A stretch of 64,000 bases of DNA, from positions 1,090,600-1,154,599 of the forward strand of contig QANY01008042.1 in NCBI GenBank assembly GCA_003255025.1, given 5' to 3'. The translations under genes and the position numbers were made by a program. This DNA comes from Datisca glomerata (lineage: Eukaryota; Streptophyta; Magnoliopsida; Cucurbitales; Datiscaceae). Shown here in pieces: positions 33,154-45,130 of this stretch (within the stretch, counting starts at the first letter, position 1; each line of letters starts with the position of its first letter). The notes beneath the pieces were generated by a model, which worked only from the letters and a program-made list of their open reading frames with translations, ran no database searches and had not been told where the DNA came from.

Positions 33154-34310
33154 GCACCTAGGACAACTATCAGATTGGATCAATCCCTTTATGAATAGAT
33201 TAGTCCTAACATGCAAGAAATTATGAGATGATCTCCATAAAAAGTATTTGATCTTTCCCAGAACTTTAAGGTTCCGAATCATTTTCCAAAAAGCTAGAAT
33301 TTAGAGAAGAGGGAAAAATTACCAACAGAAGCACACACTTGTCATTAGAAACAAGATCTCACAGAAATGGGCCTGAATTATTCAGTAGCCAATTGATTTT
33401 TATCCTCTATAATCCGCAAATAGATAATGTTTCATTGCAAATCCATGGATGAAGTATATGAACAACCTTATCTCCATTCCACACTCCTGAAGAAGAAGAT
33501 AGCAAGCTAGAGACTTTAACAACTTCTTGGCATCTAAACTCAGATAAATTGTCCCATCCCAATAATCATTTATCATTTCGAATGTTAACCAATAAAGCCT
33601 TTAAAAATTTCCAATCAACCCTATCATGAGACTTAATCATATTTGTTTTCACAACCATAACACATATCCTCCATTTCTCCTTTGTTTTGATTTGATACAA
33701 CACCTCCAGAGCAATAAGAATATTTTCTTGTATTTTCCTGCCACCAAGAAAGGCACCTTGACAATTAGAGATGAGATATTGACCAACACTTTTGAAAGAA
33801 TATTATAACTAAAATTACATAAGGCTATGGGTCTGAACTGTGAAGGAGTCTATTGTCGTTAAATTTGGGAACGAGCGTAATTATTGTCACATCCTTAATG
33901 TTTGGCAGATAACCATGCTGAAAAAAAAAATCAGTTGAAGCTTTAAAGATATCATCACATATATGAGATTCCAATGCTTTTGAAAGAAGGAGCCAATCAT
34001 TCCATGATCAAGGCCATGAGCTTTACTAACCTCTAAAGAAAAAGCAGTAACCTTAATACAGTTTTTAGATCTTCTTCTAATAATTGTGTTGTGAAAGAAG
34101 CCAGTGTCCTCCTTTAACCAGGTTTGCTCTTTTCATTGCCCCAAGCAAATTTCTTCATTTTTCCAAAATTACAGCCAGTCTAGCTTTAAGATTTTGTTTC
34201 TTCATCTCTCAATTTTCCCAACTTGACTTTTACATCCTTAATCTCCTGAATATGATTAGTTTTTTATTTTAGAAGAATTGGATGTTGAAAAAGGATCAAA
34301 GCAGAGTTGT
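33151..34310 (-). pseudogene. LINE (L1-type) reverse transcriptase, main fragment
   Basis: Minus-strand fragments appear in the order of plant L1-type LINE polyproteins. They are a TWLKEEDTGFFHN linker (about 34110), HGYLPNIKDVTIITLVPKF, FRPIALCNFSYNILSKVLVN, GAFLGGRKIQENILIALEVL, a KTNMIKSHDRVDWKFLKALL block, and then KIKYFLWRSSHNFLHVR ending at SCPRC (about 33155). These are reverse transcriptase core motifs followed by the start of the zf-RVT domain. Stops and frameshifts are frequent, the YADD block and surrounding region are missing, and the endonuclease lies outside or is lost. It is an old, dead copy cut by the CACTA element. Confidence 0.85.
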
Positions 34311-34742
34311 TGCTTTTCATGTAGTATATAACATCTATGATCTTTTCCTTCTTGCACTTTCTTTTAATTCCTATAGTCGCTCAAAGAAAAATCCACTCAT
34401 ACATATCATTTGTTAATATTAACTAAATGAAGGGGGTATATGGAGTTTTTTCGAAATGTGAGTAGAATTTCCCAATAAAAAATAGTAACATAAAAATTGT
34501 CTAAACAAAGCCCAAAATTAAATAACACAAACATTGAGATCTCAGCCAATTAATAAACCCAAATCCTCGTAACCCTAATCACTCCTAGGGGTGTTTGGTA
34601 TGTGGTGATGTTATGTGAGATGCCTGGAAAGTGGGATGATTTTAACATTCCCTTATTTGGTTTAGTTATTTTAGTGTTTTACATTACCGGAATGTCAAGA
34701 TACCCTCCATTGAGGGTATAACCTTTGGAATACCCTTAAACA
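34311..34742. other. Intergenic / 5' remnant DNA, no gene supported
   Basis: AT-rich sequence between the LINE relic and the gypsy LTR. Part may be decayed LINE sequence. Nothing else can be supported. Confidence 0.4.
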
Positions 34743-35786
34743 CTTATGATTAAGTGTTTTATTTATTTTTTCATATCACGATGAAATAATTTATCATGTT
34801 ACGTATGATTATATTTTGAGTTATGCATGTAATAGATATATCTTTTATATTCATGGACAAGTTATGTGTTTACTCATGTATACGTGATAATGTGAATTAT
34901 GAATCTTAACTCAAATAAGTGATAAGTAAACAAGAGCTAGACTTAGTCATGTCCCTTGGTTATCAAGTACCTAGATTGTTCATGTCATGTTATCAGCTAT
35001 ACGGTTGTGTGTCACAATGTTCATGTTAGCGTCCTTAAGGTTCATATAGGTTTAAGTGACATTAAGTTTCAAGACACCCAATCCGTCATGTTCACGTTCA
35101 TGTTACAAGTTCAAGTTCAAGTGTGAAACAATTCTAGTTAGGTTGTTAATCACGGGATATGCCTAGTCGAATTATGACCAAGTAAGTACAAGTTCAAGTT
35201 ATATGTTAATCATGAAATCAATTATGTTAATTACAAGTACTTTATGTTATTTAATAATCAAGTGAATGTGTTAAATTGAAGTTGCATGAGTTATATGTTT
35301 ATATTTATGTCATGTGAAGCTTATTAATATGTGGGTTTAGTTACTGAGTATTTTCAATACCCACCCCCATAGATAAATATGTTACAGGTGATGGTGAGCA
35401 GCAGCAGTAAGGGACTCTCATAGTCAGTGAAAATAGGAGATTTTCACTGACTATGATTATATGATATCAGAAACAGAGTTCAATTTAATTACAATTGATT
35501 CAGGAGTTTATGAATTTTCACGTTTTAGTCTTCGATAATATGTTTGATTTTCATGTTTTATGGATTTTTGTAATCGACTTTATTACAAATTAATGAATAA
35601 TTTATTTCAGTTTATTGAGTAGATATTCTCTTAAAATATTTGTATGCTTCCGCTATTTAATGTTAAAATTGGGGCAAAATTAGGGTTTTGAAATTGAGAA
35701 TTTTCTCCAAAGGTCCAATTGAATTGGGAATTTTTGAATAAGTGAAATTACATGCATATTTTACCCTCGGCGATCGGGGGGTTACA
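34743..35786 (+). mobile_element. Gypsy 5' LTR, 3' part (5' end truncated)
   Basis: From CTTATGATTAAGTG onward the sequence matches 49984-50220 in the right-hand LTR in the same orientation. A later part (35030-35786) matches the solo LTR at 58054-59070 in reverse. It ends in GGGGGGTTACA at 35786, directly before a primer-binding-site-like sequence. The first half of the LTR is absent here. Confidence 0.8.
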
Positions 35787-35789
35787 GTT

Positions 35790-35801
35790 TGATATCAGAG
35801 C
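35790..35801 (+). other. Gypsy primer-binding site
   Basis: TGATATCAGAGC starts three bases after the LTR end and differs by one base from TGGTATCAGAGC, the site complementary to initiator tRNA-Met. Confidence 0.8.
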
Positions 35802-35989
35802 AAATGTTTTAGGTTCTGTAGACTTTTCTTAGTGGAAAATATGGCATGTCGCTCACTCGGATCCTCCATCAACTTACAAGTTAGGTACGCACGTATGTTC
35901 TATGTATTTAATGATTCAGTATGATGTGCTTTAGTTTCATTATGACATGTTTATTACTTTTATGTTATATTTGTCCGATACGATAATGC

Positions 35990-37202
35990 TTTTGGTAAGT
36001 CATGACTTTTGGGGATAGCAGAGTAATGGCTCCCCCAACTAGAGACAACAATCACGCACTAGTCGATCTTGCTGTGAACTCTCTGGCAACCATGATCGAA
36101 ATGTTTCAAAATTTTTTGGAGTTTTTAAGTCAGATAGAAATGGATCACCCAGCTCAACAACAACGATCACCACAGACAATAATGACTGACATACAACTGA
36201 TCCACATATTCATGAGGTTGAACCCGTTTGAATTTGACTGTCACTCGTCCGACCCATTGTCAGCTGGCGAATGGATTGCGAGATTGGAGCAGAATTTCTA
36301 GTATATGTTGTGTTATGAGATTCAAAAGGTTGTTTGTGCAACTTTTATGCTGACACGATAAGCTCAAAAATGGTGGAAGCTCACACAAAGAGCTCATGAT
36401 GTTGTGCATAATCCGGTGAAAGATCGATTTAAGGACTTGTTCTTCGAGAAGTATTTTTTTATCACCATCAGGACAAGCAAGGAGACTGTATTTCTTAGGT
36501 TGGTGTAAGGTAATATGACTGTTGCTGATTATGAAATGAAGTTTGAGGAATTATCTCGCTACGTGATGCATTTTGTTGATAGCTAGATCAAGAAGGTTCA
36601 GACATTTGAAAGGGGACTTCATCCAAAGATAAAGAGTTTTGTTTCATTCCATAAGCTCACCACCTACACCCCGTGCACCACCATGGTTAGAGCAATCGTT
36701 TCATAGAAAGAGAAAACCTCAGAATTTTCACATGAGTCTCCACAAAGCAAAAGGCAGGCAATAAGATCAAATCCATTGTGCTCTACATGTAACAAGCACC
36801 ACAACGGTCGGTTTTAAGGCAAATAACGCTTACTTTAAGTGTGGAAAGACTGTGCATATTATGCCATTGGGTTTTGAGTTATATGTTTCAACGCCTTCTG
36901 GAGCTTCTCTCCTGGCTAATAAGGCGATAGAGAGTTGTTCAATTATAATAGCAGAGCATGTTATATATGCTAGGCTTATAGTCCCAGGGATGCATGATTT
37001 TAACATAATCCTAGGGATGGACTTGTTTGCTGCTAACAATATCAACATAGACTGTTATCGAAAGGAAGTTCGATTCCTACCTCCTAGTAGACCTAGCTTC
37101 AAGTTTAGGGGATCCCAGCAACGACCTATATCGAATGTTATATCTGTTTTGCGGACACATCGCCTATTGACACATTATTTGATTAGATGGAATTTAGTCT
37201 AA
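35990..37202 (+). pseudogene. Gypsy gag-protease remnant (Tekay/Del-type chromovirus)
   Basis: Gag-like sequence occupies about 36002-36740, with a MRLNPFEFDCHSSDP / AGEWIARLEQNF block and then broken frames. CSTCNKHHNGR near 36780 is the start of the zinc knuckle. The protease part (36852-37202) retains VSTPSGASLLA and the MHDFNIILGMDLFAANNINID block, which ends the aspartic protease domain and leads to the linker before reverse transcriptase. The catalytic DTG triad region is missing or degraded. Several in-frame stops occur. The element stops abruptly at about 37202; its pol continuation resumes near 46735. Confidence 0.8.
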
Positions 37203-37929
37203 ATTTAGATATTCTAGAGCCATGGCTTGAAACAACCAGTGGCCGAACGGGCCAAGCTCGAACCTTGTTCTTTCCCACACTCACATGGTATGGACCATCA
37301 AAGGCCCAAAGGGGGTATGTATAACTGCATAATGTTATTCTACCTCCAGCTTATAATTGAGTTGAGCAGTGTCATGATGTTGTCATATTATAATTTGCAT
37401 ATGCTGTCACTTACTTAAAGAGTACTACATTATACTAATTCAATGTATTGCGATCTTAATGAAGGACGAAAAAGAGGTAGCAACTAGCACCAGTTTTTAA
37501 TTCCCAAATATTTATATCGCTATTCATCTTAATTCTGGTTTAATCGGGATTCATTATGGGATAAATACATTATTGCAATAGTCCATATTTTCCAATTGGT
37601 TTGGGTGAGAAAAGTATTTTCCAGGATATATTATATTATTAGAGTCATACATTTGGAGTACTTTGTGATATGGGGTGTAGTTCTCAAACAGAATATATAT
37701 TGCGTCTTTAATCATTATGTGATATATACATGATTCTACGGCTGTATATTTATTGAGATACAATCATAATTTAATCGTACAAATATTATTTAAAAAAAAT
37801 TATACTATTGTTCTTTAAACTATAGCTAATAGATACTTTAAGACTTAAACTATAAAACGTTATAGTTTAAACTCTAAACTATTTAAAACTCACAGTTGAA
37901 ACTTTATGTTTATTATCCCTTAGTTTTCT
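37203..37929. other. AT-rich filler with a small inverted-copy repeat
   Basis: No gene supported. The stretch 37795-37930 (GTTCTTTAAACTATAGC...AAACTATAAAACGTTA) resembles the reverse complement of about 59215-59345, suggesting a dispersed MITE-like family. Termini are not clear. Confidence 0.4.
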
Positions 37930-38510
37930 TCAACTAGTTTATCTGTTATTTCACAAATAAAAAATTTAATTGATTTAAATTTTGAATTATTATTGAATAA
38001 TATTTTAACATTATCTAATTTCACAAATTAGATATACTGTCTCACTTATCGATTATTAAAAAATTAATTGATATAATTATTTACATATAATTTCCAAAAA
38101 TTAATATAAATCATTTAATTAATTAATTAATCACACATAATTATCTTATAATTATGTACGTCCTAGAAATATAACTCATTTTGCAAGTTAGCCATTTTCT
38201 CATGTCCTGAAATATTCACACCCTAAACTATATAGTACAGATGTGACTTGGGGATCATGGACTTATAATCTTATGCTCCAGTAAATCAGATTATTAATTA
38301 AACTATTTAATTAAATAATATTATTTATTAATTTCATTATTACTCCACTATAAATATGAATTTGCACTCTTAGAGATTATAAAATGTATTTATAAAATAT
38401 TCTCGTGTAGTCCATTGATATAATCATTTCATATAGTTCTGTCATCCAATTATTGGTTCGTAAATTAGAGCTGATCAAAAGGACCATTTTACCCTTCTGA
38501 TTACCTCTAG
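37930..38510 (-). mobile_element. Partial copia LTR (family X), inverted copy
   Basis: The segment is the reverse complement of 42950-43570 and is collinear with 53290-53730. Shared words include TTTCACAAATTAGATAT, ATATAATTTCC and ATTATTGGTTCGTAAATTAGA. It is a fragment of the LTR family described at 42665-43857. Confidence 0.75.
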
Positions 38511-38514
38511 ATCT

Positions 38515-39555
38515 CTTACAAAAATTTTGTGTAGGAATTTGAGTGTGGGCTCTCAAAAGAATTGAAGGAAAAAGTCAAATATGTTTCCTTCAATACTGTA
38601 TTTCGGCGGCAATCCCTAAGGAGGGGGAGAAAATGTTTTTCTCCTTTTTCTTTTTTTCTAACAAGCAACTGTATCTTATCTCTGATTTATCTACAATCTG
38701 ATTGCTATTAGATATTGATGAAATGTAAATTTTAATATTTACAAATACACATATTTTTAAATTTCAAAAAATGCACGCCATATATTCATAATTGCCGAAA
38801 ATTGTAATATTCTCTAGATGTTAAGTTGTATCAAGATTCATCGATCCAATTGATAAATTAATTAATCATTATCAATTAATTAGTTAATTTATTTTTATTT
38901 ACTAATTATCCAATAATTAGAAAATAATAAACTAATTAATTTTAATACATATAATCACATTTAACTAACTAAGTGACATCACCCATTACGTATAGGTGTA
39001 GGAAATATGCATTGACACCAAAACACATTTTGATCTAATTTATTTCGTTTCTCTAATCATGTTTTCATGAGCTATTTCTAAGACCGAATGGACCCACATG
39101 AACAAAGCTAAGGATTCAAATACCCGACGAATTTATCTCCATAAATTTTTGGCCTATTTAATCCAGACTCGTACGACTTTACTATACGTTTGATGCCGAA
39201 TCAATTCTCGATTCATGTGCGCTACGTTTTCTGTTGGTGTAAATAAACCCTTTTATTTTCACAATCCACAGAATATTTTAACATAATAACCATCGTGAAT
39301 ATTAGTAACAAGAGAGAAATATAAAATTTTCATTTTAACCCTCTTGTTATTATTTCCTTAACTCCTTTATTGACTGTGAATAAGAAAGACATAATAATGA
39401 ATTGTCTCGTACAATTCACAAGTCGTGATCAATGACTTAATTCATTGAATACATGGCCAGGTTAATTTATTCACACACCCGTCAATAAAGCATAAGGTGA
39501 TATTGTTGCTATCGCAATCGAACCACGAATTTTCATATCTGTGAATCACGTAACT
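38515..39555 (-). mobile_element. Putative copia 3' LTR (repeat D, copy 1)
   Basis: This 1.0-kb segment is repeated in the same orientation at 40710-41105 plus 41810-42428, with long shared stretches such as GGAATTTGAGTGTGGGCTCT and ACTCCTTTATTGACTG. It begins directly at the end of the minus-strand copia RNase H frame, as a 3' LTR should. I infer that the two D copies are the LTRs of that element. Confidence 0.6.
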
Positions 39556-40567
39556 CTAACTTAATTGAATTACAAGTGTCATGGGCTTGTGAGCGTCTGG
39601 AACAACTTCTAGAGTCTTCAATAACTTCCTAAGCCATGCAACCTCCTTTGCAGCTTCACAAGCTGCCACATATTCAGCTTTCATGGTAGAATCAGTAATA
39701 CAAGATTGCTTGATACTTCTCCATACAACTGTTCCACCGTTCAGGATGAACACCGATCGTGAAGTGGACCTCCTAGAATCATTCTCTGCTTGAAAATCAG
39801 AATCATTATACCCCGTCATATTTAGGTCAGTACATGAATACACAAGAATGTAGTTCCTTGTTCTCCTTAGATACTTAAGGGTATGCTTGATGACATTCCA
39901 ATGCTTGATTCCAGCATTAGATTGGAAACAACTCACCACGCCCACGACATTGCAAATGTATGGCCTAGTGCAAAGAATCGCATACATGAGACTTCCTACA
40001 CCTGAGGCATAGGGAATATTTCTCATATTTTCCTCTTCTTGTGGAGTCTTGGGAGACTGCTCCTTGGAGAAGCTGACTCCATGTCTAAAATGAAGAAATC
40101 CTTTCTTAGAGTTTTGCATACTGAAATAATCTATCACATTATCAATATAAGATGTTTGAGGCAGTGCCAATTGTATGTTCTTCCTATCTTAAAAGATCTC
40201 AATACCTAAGACAAATGCAGCTTCTCCAAGATCCTTCATATCAAATTGTTTTGCAAGCCAAATCTTGACATCAGATAATTTTCCTACATCATTTTCACTG
40301 AGTAGAATATCTACGTAAAATACTAGAAAAACACCTTCCCTTCGTGTATCAGCTTTTACATACCTGGCTCGTCCACTAACTGTTCAAAACCATAGTTTCT
40401 AATAGTTTCGTCGAATCAAATATTCCACGATCGTGACGCTTGCTTAAGTCTAGAAATGGACTTCTGCAGTTCTTAAAATTTTCCCTCTTGGCCTTTCTCC
40501 ATGAACCCGTCTGGTTGAGCCATACCAATACGCTCATCAAGATTGTGCTATGCTCGATCAGTTTCAA
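39556..40567 (-). pseudogene. Copia reverse transcriptase C-terminus and RNase H
   Basis: Minus-strand frame 39556-40170 reads through the end of the copia reverse transcriptase and its RNase H. Visible blocks are ALPQTSYID, YASGVGSLMYAILCTRP, CFQSNAGIKHWNVIKHTLKY, LNMTGYNDSDFQ, VFILNGGTVVWRS, STMKAEYVAACEAAKEVAWL and LRKLL. Before it, 40170-40380 in other frames gives EAAFVLGIEIFKD and related RT sequence. Gag, protease, integrase and most of RT are gone, and the parts are out of frame with each other. AEY and the active-site acidic residues of RNase H are retained in part. Confidence 0.88.
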
Positions 40568-40709
40568 AATTAAATAAAATTAGATTTGAAACACGAACGG
40601 TTCGTGTTTTCAATATTTAAGATCAAAATCACGAACTTGATTTTTCACGAACAATTTCCGAATTAGTCCACCAACAACCACCCGTTGATTTTAGAAATAT
40701 ATCTGAGAA

Positions 40710-42428
40710 TAATTTTATGTAGGAATTTGAGTGTGGGCTCTCAAAATGATTGGAGAAAAAAGTCAAATCTTCCTTCTTCGGATTAATTTCGGCGGCAACA
40801 GTAGTGAGAGGAGAAAACATTTTTTCTCTTCTTTTGTGTGTTGATAACAACTGTATCTAATACCCATTATCTCTTTGCAATCAAATTGCTATTAGATATT
40901 TATCAAGAGATAATTTTTAGTATTTAAAAATATATCCATATATTATAAGAAAATTTGAGAATTCCCCTAATTATCTGTTATTGCCAAAAATTACATGATC
41001 TCTTAGAGTTTTAGTTGTATTAAAATTCATCAATCCAATTGATAAATATTATTGATCATTATCAATTAATATTATTTAACTAATTATCTAATAATTCTTT
41101 TATATGAGAATCGTCACGACAATCCCAATTTTTCTAGTGCGTCAGCATGTCCGTTCTCAGTTCTGAGGATTTGCTGGATTTTGTAGCTTTTCAATGTGCT
41201 TAGCAAGTCCTTTGCCTGTTGGAGGCAGCTTACCTCCTTCTCATCCTTCATTACATATTCTCATGTGACCTGTTTCACAATCAACATGGAATCATAAAGT
41301 ATTTTACATTTGTTACCTCGTATTCCCATAATAAGGATACTGCTGCAATCACTGCTTCATTGTTCGATGTGTTGAACCAGAAGGAGATGTAGTACTCTAG
41401 TGTTTCTCCAAAGGGGGTTTGTACCACTACCCTTACTCTTGCTCATTTACTATTTGAAGCACCATCAACATAAAATTTTCAAGATCCGTTTTCAACTTTT
41501 CCTTGGGGATTTTGGTCAACTTTCTCTCCAGTGAAATCTACAACAAAATCTGTTAGTGCTTGCCTTTTGATGTAAGTTTTGGGCTCATAGTAAACCTCAT
41601 CCTAGCTTAAGTCGATCAACCTCTTCGTCGTCCTCCCGCTTACCTCTGAAGAGCACATGAGACTCTTAGTATGTAAGTCTGTTAACACTCTGATGCTATG
41701 TGCCTGGAAATATGGTCTCAACTTTCATGCATCAGCTATGATTTCCAGTACTAATTTCTTCATCCGTTTGTATCTCATCCCAGTTGCCACCAGTATAACA
41801 CTTACACTTAACTAACTTAAGTGACATCACATATCACACATAGGTGTAGGAGATGCATTGCCACCAAAACGCATTTTGGCAACTTAATTCATTTTTCTAT
41901 TAATGTCCTCTGAGCTATTTCTGAGACCGAATAAAACCACATGAACAAAGTTTAGGATTCAAATACCGAGCAAATTTATCTCCATAAATTCTTGACTTAT
42001 TTAATCCTGACACCGTACGACTCCACTATAGTTTTGATGCCAAATCAACTCTCGATTCATGCGCGCTACATTTTCTGTTGGTGTAAATACACTCTATTTA
42101 TTTTCACAGTCCACAAAATATTTTAACATAATACCCATCGTGAATATCAGTAACAAGAGCAGAATGTAAAATTATCATTTCACTCCTCTTATTATTATTT
42201 CCTTAACTCCTTTATTGACTGTAAATAAGAAAAATAATATAGTGAATTATCTCATACAATTCACAAGTCTTATTCAATGACTCATTTCATCGAATACTTA
42301 GCCAAGTTAATTTATCCACACACCCAACAATAAAGCATAAGGTGATATTGTTGATTTCATAATCTAATCATGAATTTCTATATCTATGAATCATGCAACT
42401 CCTACTTAATTAAATTACAATCCCAACA
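40710..42428 (-). mobile_element. Putative copia 5' LTR (repeat D, copy 2), interrupted
   Basis: 40710-41105 and 41810-42428 together match repeat D copy 1. The right edge ends TCCCAACA, i.e. the LTR starts TGTTGGGA on the minus strand, as is usual for copia LTRs. About 700 bp of unrelated gypsy RNase H sequence interrupt it at 41106-41809. Confidence 0.55.
41106..41805 (-). pseudogene. Gypsy (Tat/Athila-like) RNase H fragment
   Basis: Minus-strand translation in shifting frames shows LRPYFQAHSIRVLTD, a TYIKRQALTDFVVDFTGE block, FYVDGASNSK, VVQTPFGETLEY and FNTSNNEA, then a degraded tail. The order matches the RT-RNase H end followed by the second, RVT_3-type RNase H domain of Tat-lineage gypsy elements. 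It lies inside repeat D copy 2, so it is probably a truncated insertion. Confidence 0.75.
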
Positions 42429-42664
42429 ACCGAGGTATTGCCCACCAATTTGAACTCACTCATTTGACATATCAAAAATTGCAACTAACCAAGTCAAGTT
42501 ACGTATTTACCTCAGAATTAAGGTAATTACAAAAATACACTTAAGGTGTAACAATCTGATTTAGAGCTAGATAAACGATTTTGAGCTCTAAACTAATTTG
42601 TTACTTGTCCATTCAATATGTTCATGACATGACTAGGTTAATCATTTGAGTCTCCACTCTTATG
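42429..42664. other. Short unassigned spacer between repeat D and LTR X
   Basis: No feature supported. Confidence 0.4.
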
Positions 42665-43857
42665 CCCCAAGACTATACATGTCTACTGGATATTTTGATT
42701 CATTCGTTAAGGTTTGTTTGGAAAACAGGCTACTGACTTTTGTTTTGGAGATTTAGTGATGCGGATGGCTTGGAACGTGATCTTACAATATTTGAAATTC
42801 AAGCTTTCCTGACAGATCATATATTCGTTCTCTTAAGTGGTAATTCTAGGACTAAATGGTTATTGAACTCAAATTTATAATAGGATTATAAATTAGCCAT
42901 TCACTAGTGAATTAATGGTACTTAAGGATCAATAGATAATTAGAAAGGTAAAACGGTAATTTTGACTAGCACTAATTTACGAACCAATAATTGGAGGATA
43001 GAACTATATGAAATGATTATATCAATAGACTGCACGAGAATAGACTGCACGAGAATACTCTGTAAACACATTTTATAATCTGTAAGAGTGCAATTCTATA
43101 TTTATAGTGCAATATTAATAGAATTAATAAATAAGATTATTTGATTAAAGAGTTTAATTAATAAATAAGATTATTTATTGGAGCTTAGAATTATAGGTAC
43201 ATGGTCCTCAAGTCACGTCTGTACTACACAGTCTAAAGTGTGAATATTTCAAGACACGAGAAAATAACTAACTTTAAAAAAGAATTATATTTCTGGGGCA
43301 AGTATATAAATATGAGATAATTATGTGTGATTGATTAATTAATAATAATTATGTGTGATTAATTATTAATGTTTGAAAATTATAAATAAATAATTATATC
43401 GATTAATTTTTTAATTATCGATCAGTGAGACAGTATACCTAATTTGTGAAATTAGATAATATTAAAAAATTATTAAATAATAATTCAAAATTTAATCAAT
43501 TAAATATATTATTTGTGAACTAACATATAAACTAGTTGATAGGGATAATCAGATAAGTTAAATTTGAATAAAGTGATATCTAGATGTTTATCTGATTAAA
43601 ATAAATATTTAATTCGTAGTAATTGTCACGTGCCAATCACCAATTGTGAATTGAAAATTGACATGAACTACTGTAGTGCCATATGGCACTACAGTAGTGG
43701 GTGTGCAGTACTGTAGTGCCACATGGCACTACAGTAGTACCGCTGCAGACAGTGCCGTTGAGTCGCGTTTATTTTCTTTTATAAAAAAAGATTCATTTTT
43801 TTTATAAATTTTTAAAAATCCTCCCACTTCCGTCGCGCGAGTCTCTAGTTTCCAACA
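42665..43857 (+). mobile_element. Copia LTR (family X), 5' LTR with truncated start
   Basis: From ACTATACATGTCTACTGG onward it matches 45560-45830 in the same orientation and the 52422-54422 LTR in reverse. It ends TTTCCAACA at 43857, followed by a primer-binding site. Near its 3' end are two inverted repeats, the first a perfect 32-bp palindrome. Confidence 0.82.
43667..43698. repeat. Perfect 32-bp palindrome in LTR X
   Basis: The arm ACTACTGTAGTGCCAT is followed by its exact reverse complement. A second, slightly imperfect copy follows at about 43708-43740 (arm GTACTGTAGTGCCA, centre CA). The equivalent part of the LTR at 53080-53180 also holds inverted repeats. Confidence 0.92.
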
Positions 43858-43859
43858 AG

Positions 43860-43871
43860 TGGTATCGGAAC
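43860..43871 (+). other. Copia primer-binding site
   Basis: TGGTATCGGAAC lies two bases after the LTR end and differs by two bases from the usual tRNA-Met-complementary TGGTATCAGAGC. Confidence 0.78.
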
Positions 43872-43910
43872 TAAAAAAGGTTAATCTTAGGTTAGAACAT
43901 ATTAATCTTC

Positions 43911-45130
43911 TTGTTTGTCAATTTTGTCTGGACGGGTAAAATGACCAAGAGACCTTTCACAGGAAATGGCCAAAGAGCCAAGGAACCACTTGAACTAGTA
44001 CATAGTAATATATGTGGACCGATCAATGTACAACCTACAGGTGTGTATGAATATTTCATCACTTTCATTGGCGATTACTCAAGATATGGTTATACTTACC
44101 TAATGCATAGAAAGTTTGAAATTTTTGGAAAGTTTAAGGACTTCAAAGCTGGAGCTGGAAAATAATTTGGTAAATCATTAAAAACACTTCGATCAGATCG
44201 ATGTGGTGAATACTTGGATTTAGAATTCAAGGATTACATATTGGATTATGGAATCCTATCCCAACTCATAGCACCTGGAACGCCACAGCAAAATGATGCT
44301 TCAGAAAGGAGAAACCAAATCTTATTGGATATGGTTAGGACGATGTTAAACTACTCATCACTACCACTCACTTTTTGGGGATATACACTTCAACGCAGCT
44401 TACAATTTTAATGTAGTGCCTTCTAAGTCTGTAAGCAATAAAACTTTATAGTTATGCAATGATTCCAAACCTAGTTTACGTCATCTCTATATATGGGGTT
44501 GTCTAACTTACGTTCTTAAACTCAAGACTGGAAAGTTAGACTCAAGGTCACAAGTGTGCATATTTGTTGGCTAGGCTCCAAAGACTAGAGGTGGGTACTT
44601 TATAGTCACAAGGATCAAAATGTGTTTGTATCGAAAAATGTCACATTCCTTGAACACAATTATATGGAAAACTATAAACCTCGAAGCAAAGTAGTTCTTG
44701 AAGAATTAGTGTTTGATGAGATCCTACCATCTTCATTATCAACTGATAAACGACAAACCACAGAAACCATTATTCCTGGGAGGGTTGTAAGACAACCTAT
44801 TCGCTATGAACTAGAGACACATGTTTTAGTGTCAGACACTGATAAGGACAATCCATTAACCTTTAAAGAGGTGATGTATGATCCTGAAAATGTGAAATGG
44901 CAAGATGCCATGAACCAGAAAATGAAATCGATGTATTTCAATTCTGTCTAGGAACTTATAATTTCACCTAAAAATGTCAGGCCCATTGGATGTAAATAGA
45001 TTCTCAAGAAGAAAAGAGGTGCCGATGGGAAAGTAGAGACTTTCAAGGCACGACTGGTAGTTAATGGCTATACACAAAGGGAAGAAGTCGATTATGAAGA
45101 GACATTCTCCCATGTTGCCATGCTAAAAAC
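43911..45130 (+). pseudogene. Copia integrase to reverse transcriptase remnant
   Basis: Integrase core fragments: PLELVHSNICGPINVQP, FITFIGDYSRYGYTYLM, then APGTPQQNDASERRNQILLD and LPLTFWGY. A linker follows with GCLTYVLKLKTGKLD. Then comes TFKEVMYDPENVKWQDAMNQ and the start of RT, with [20 protein letters not shown] and [14 protein letters not shown]. Stops and shifts split these blocks; gag and protease are absent between the primer-binding site and the integrase, and RT ends at the 3' LTR. This is an internally deleted, dead element. Confidence 0.87.
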
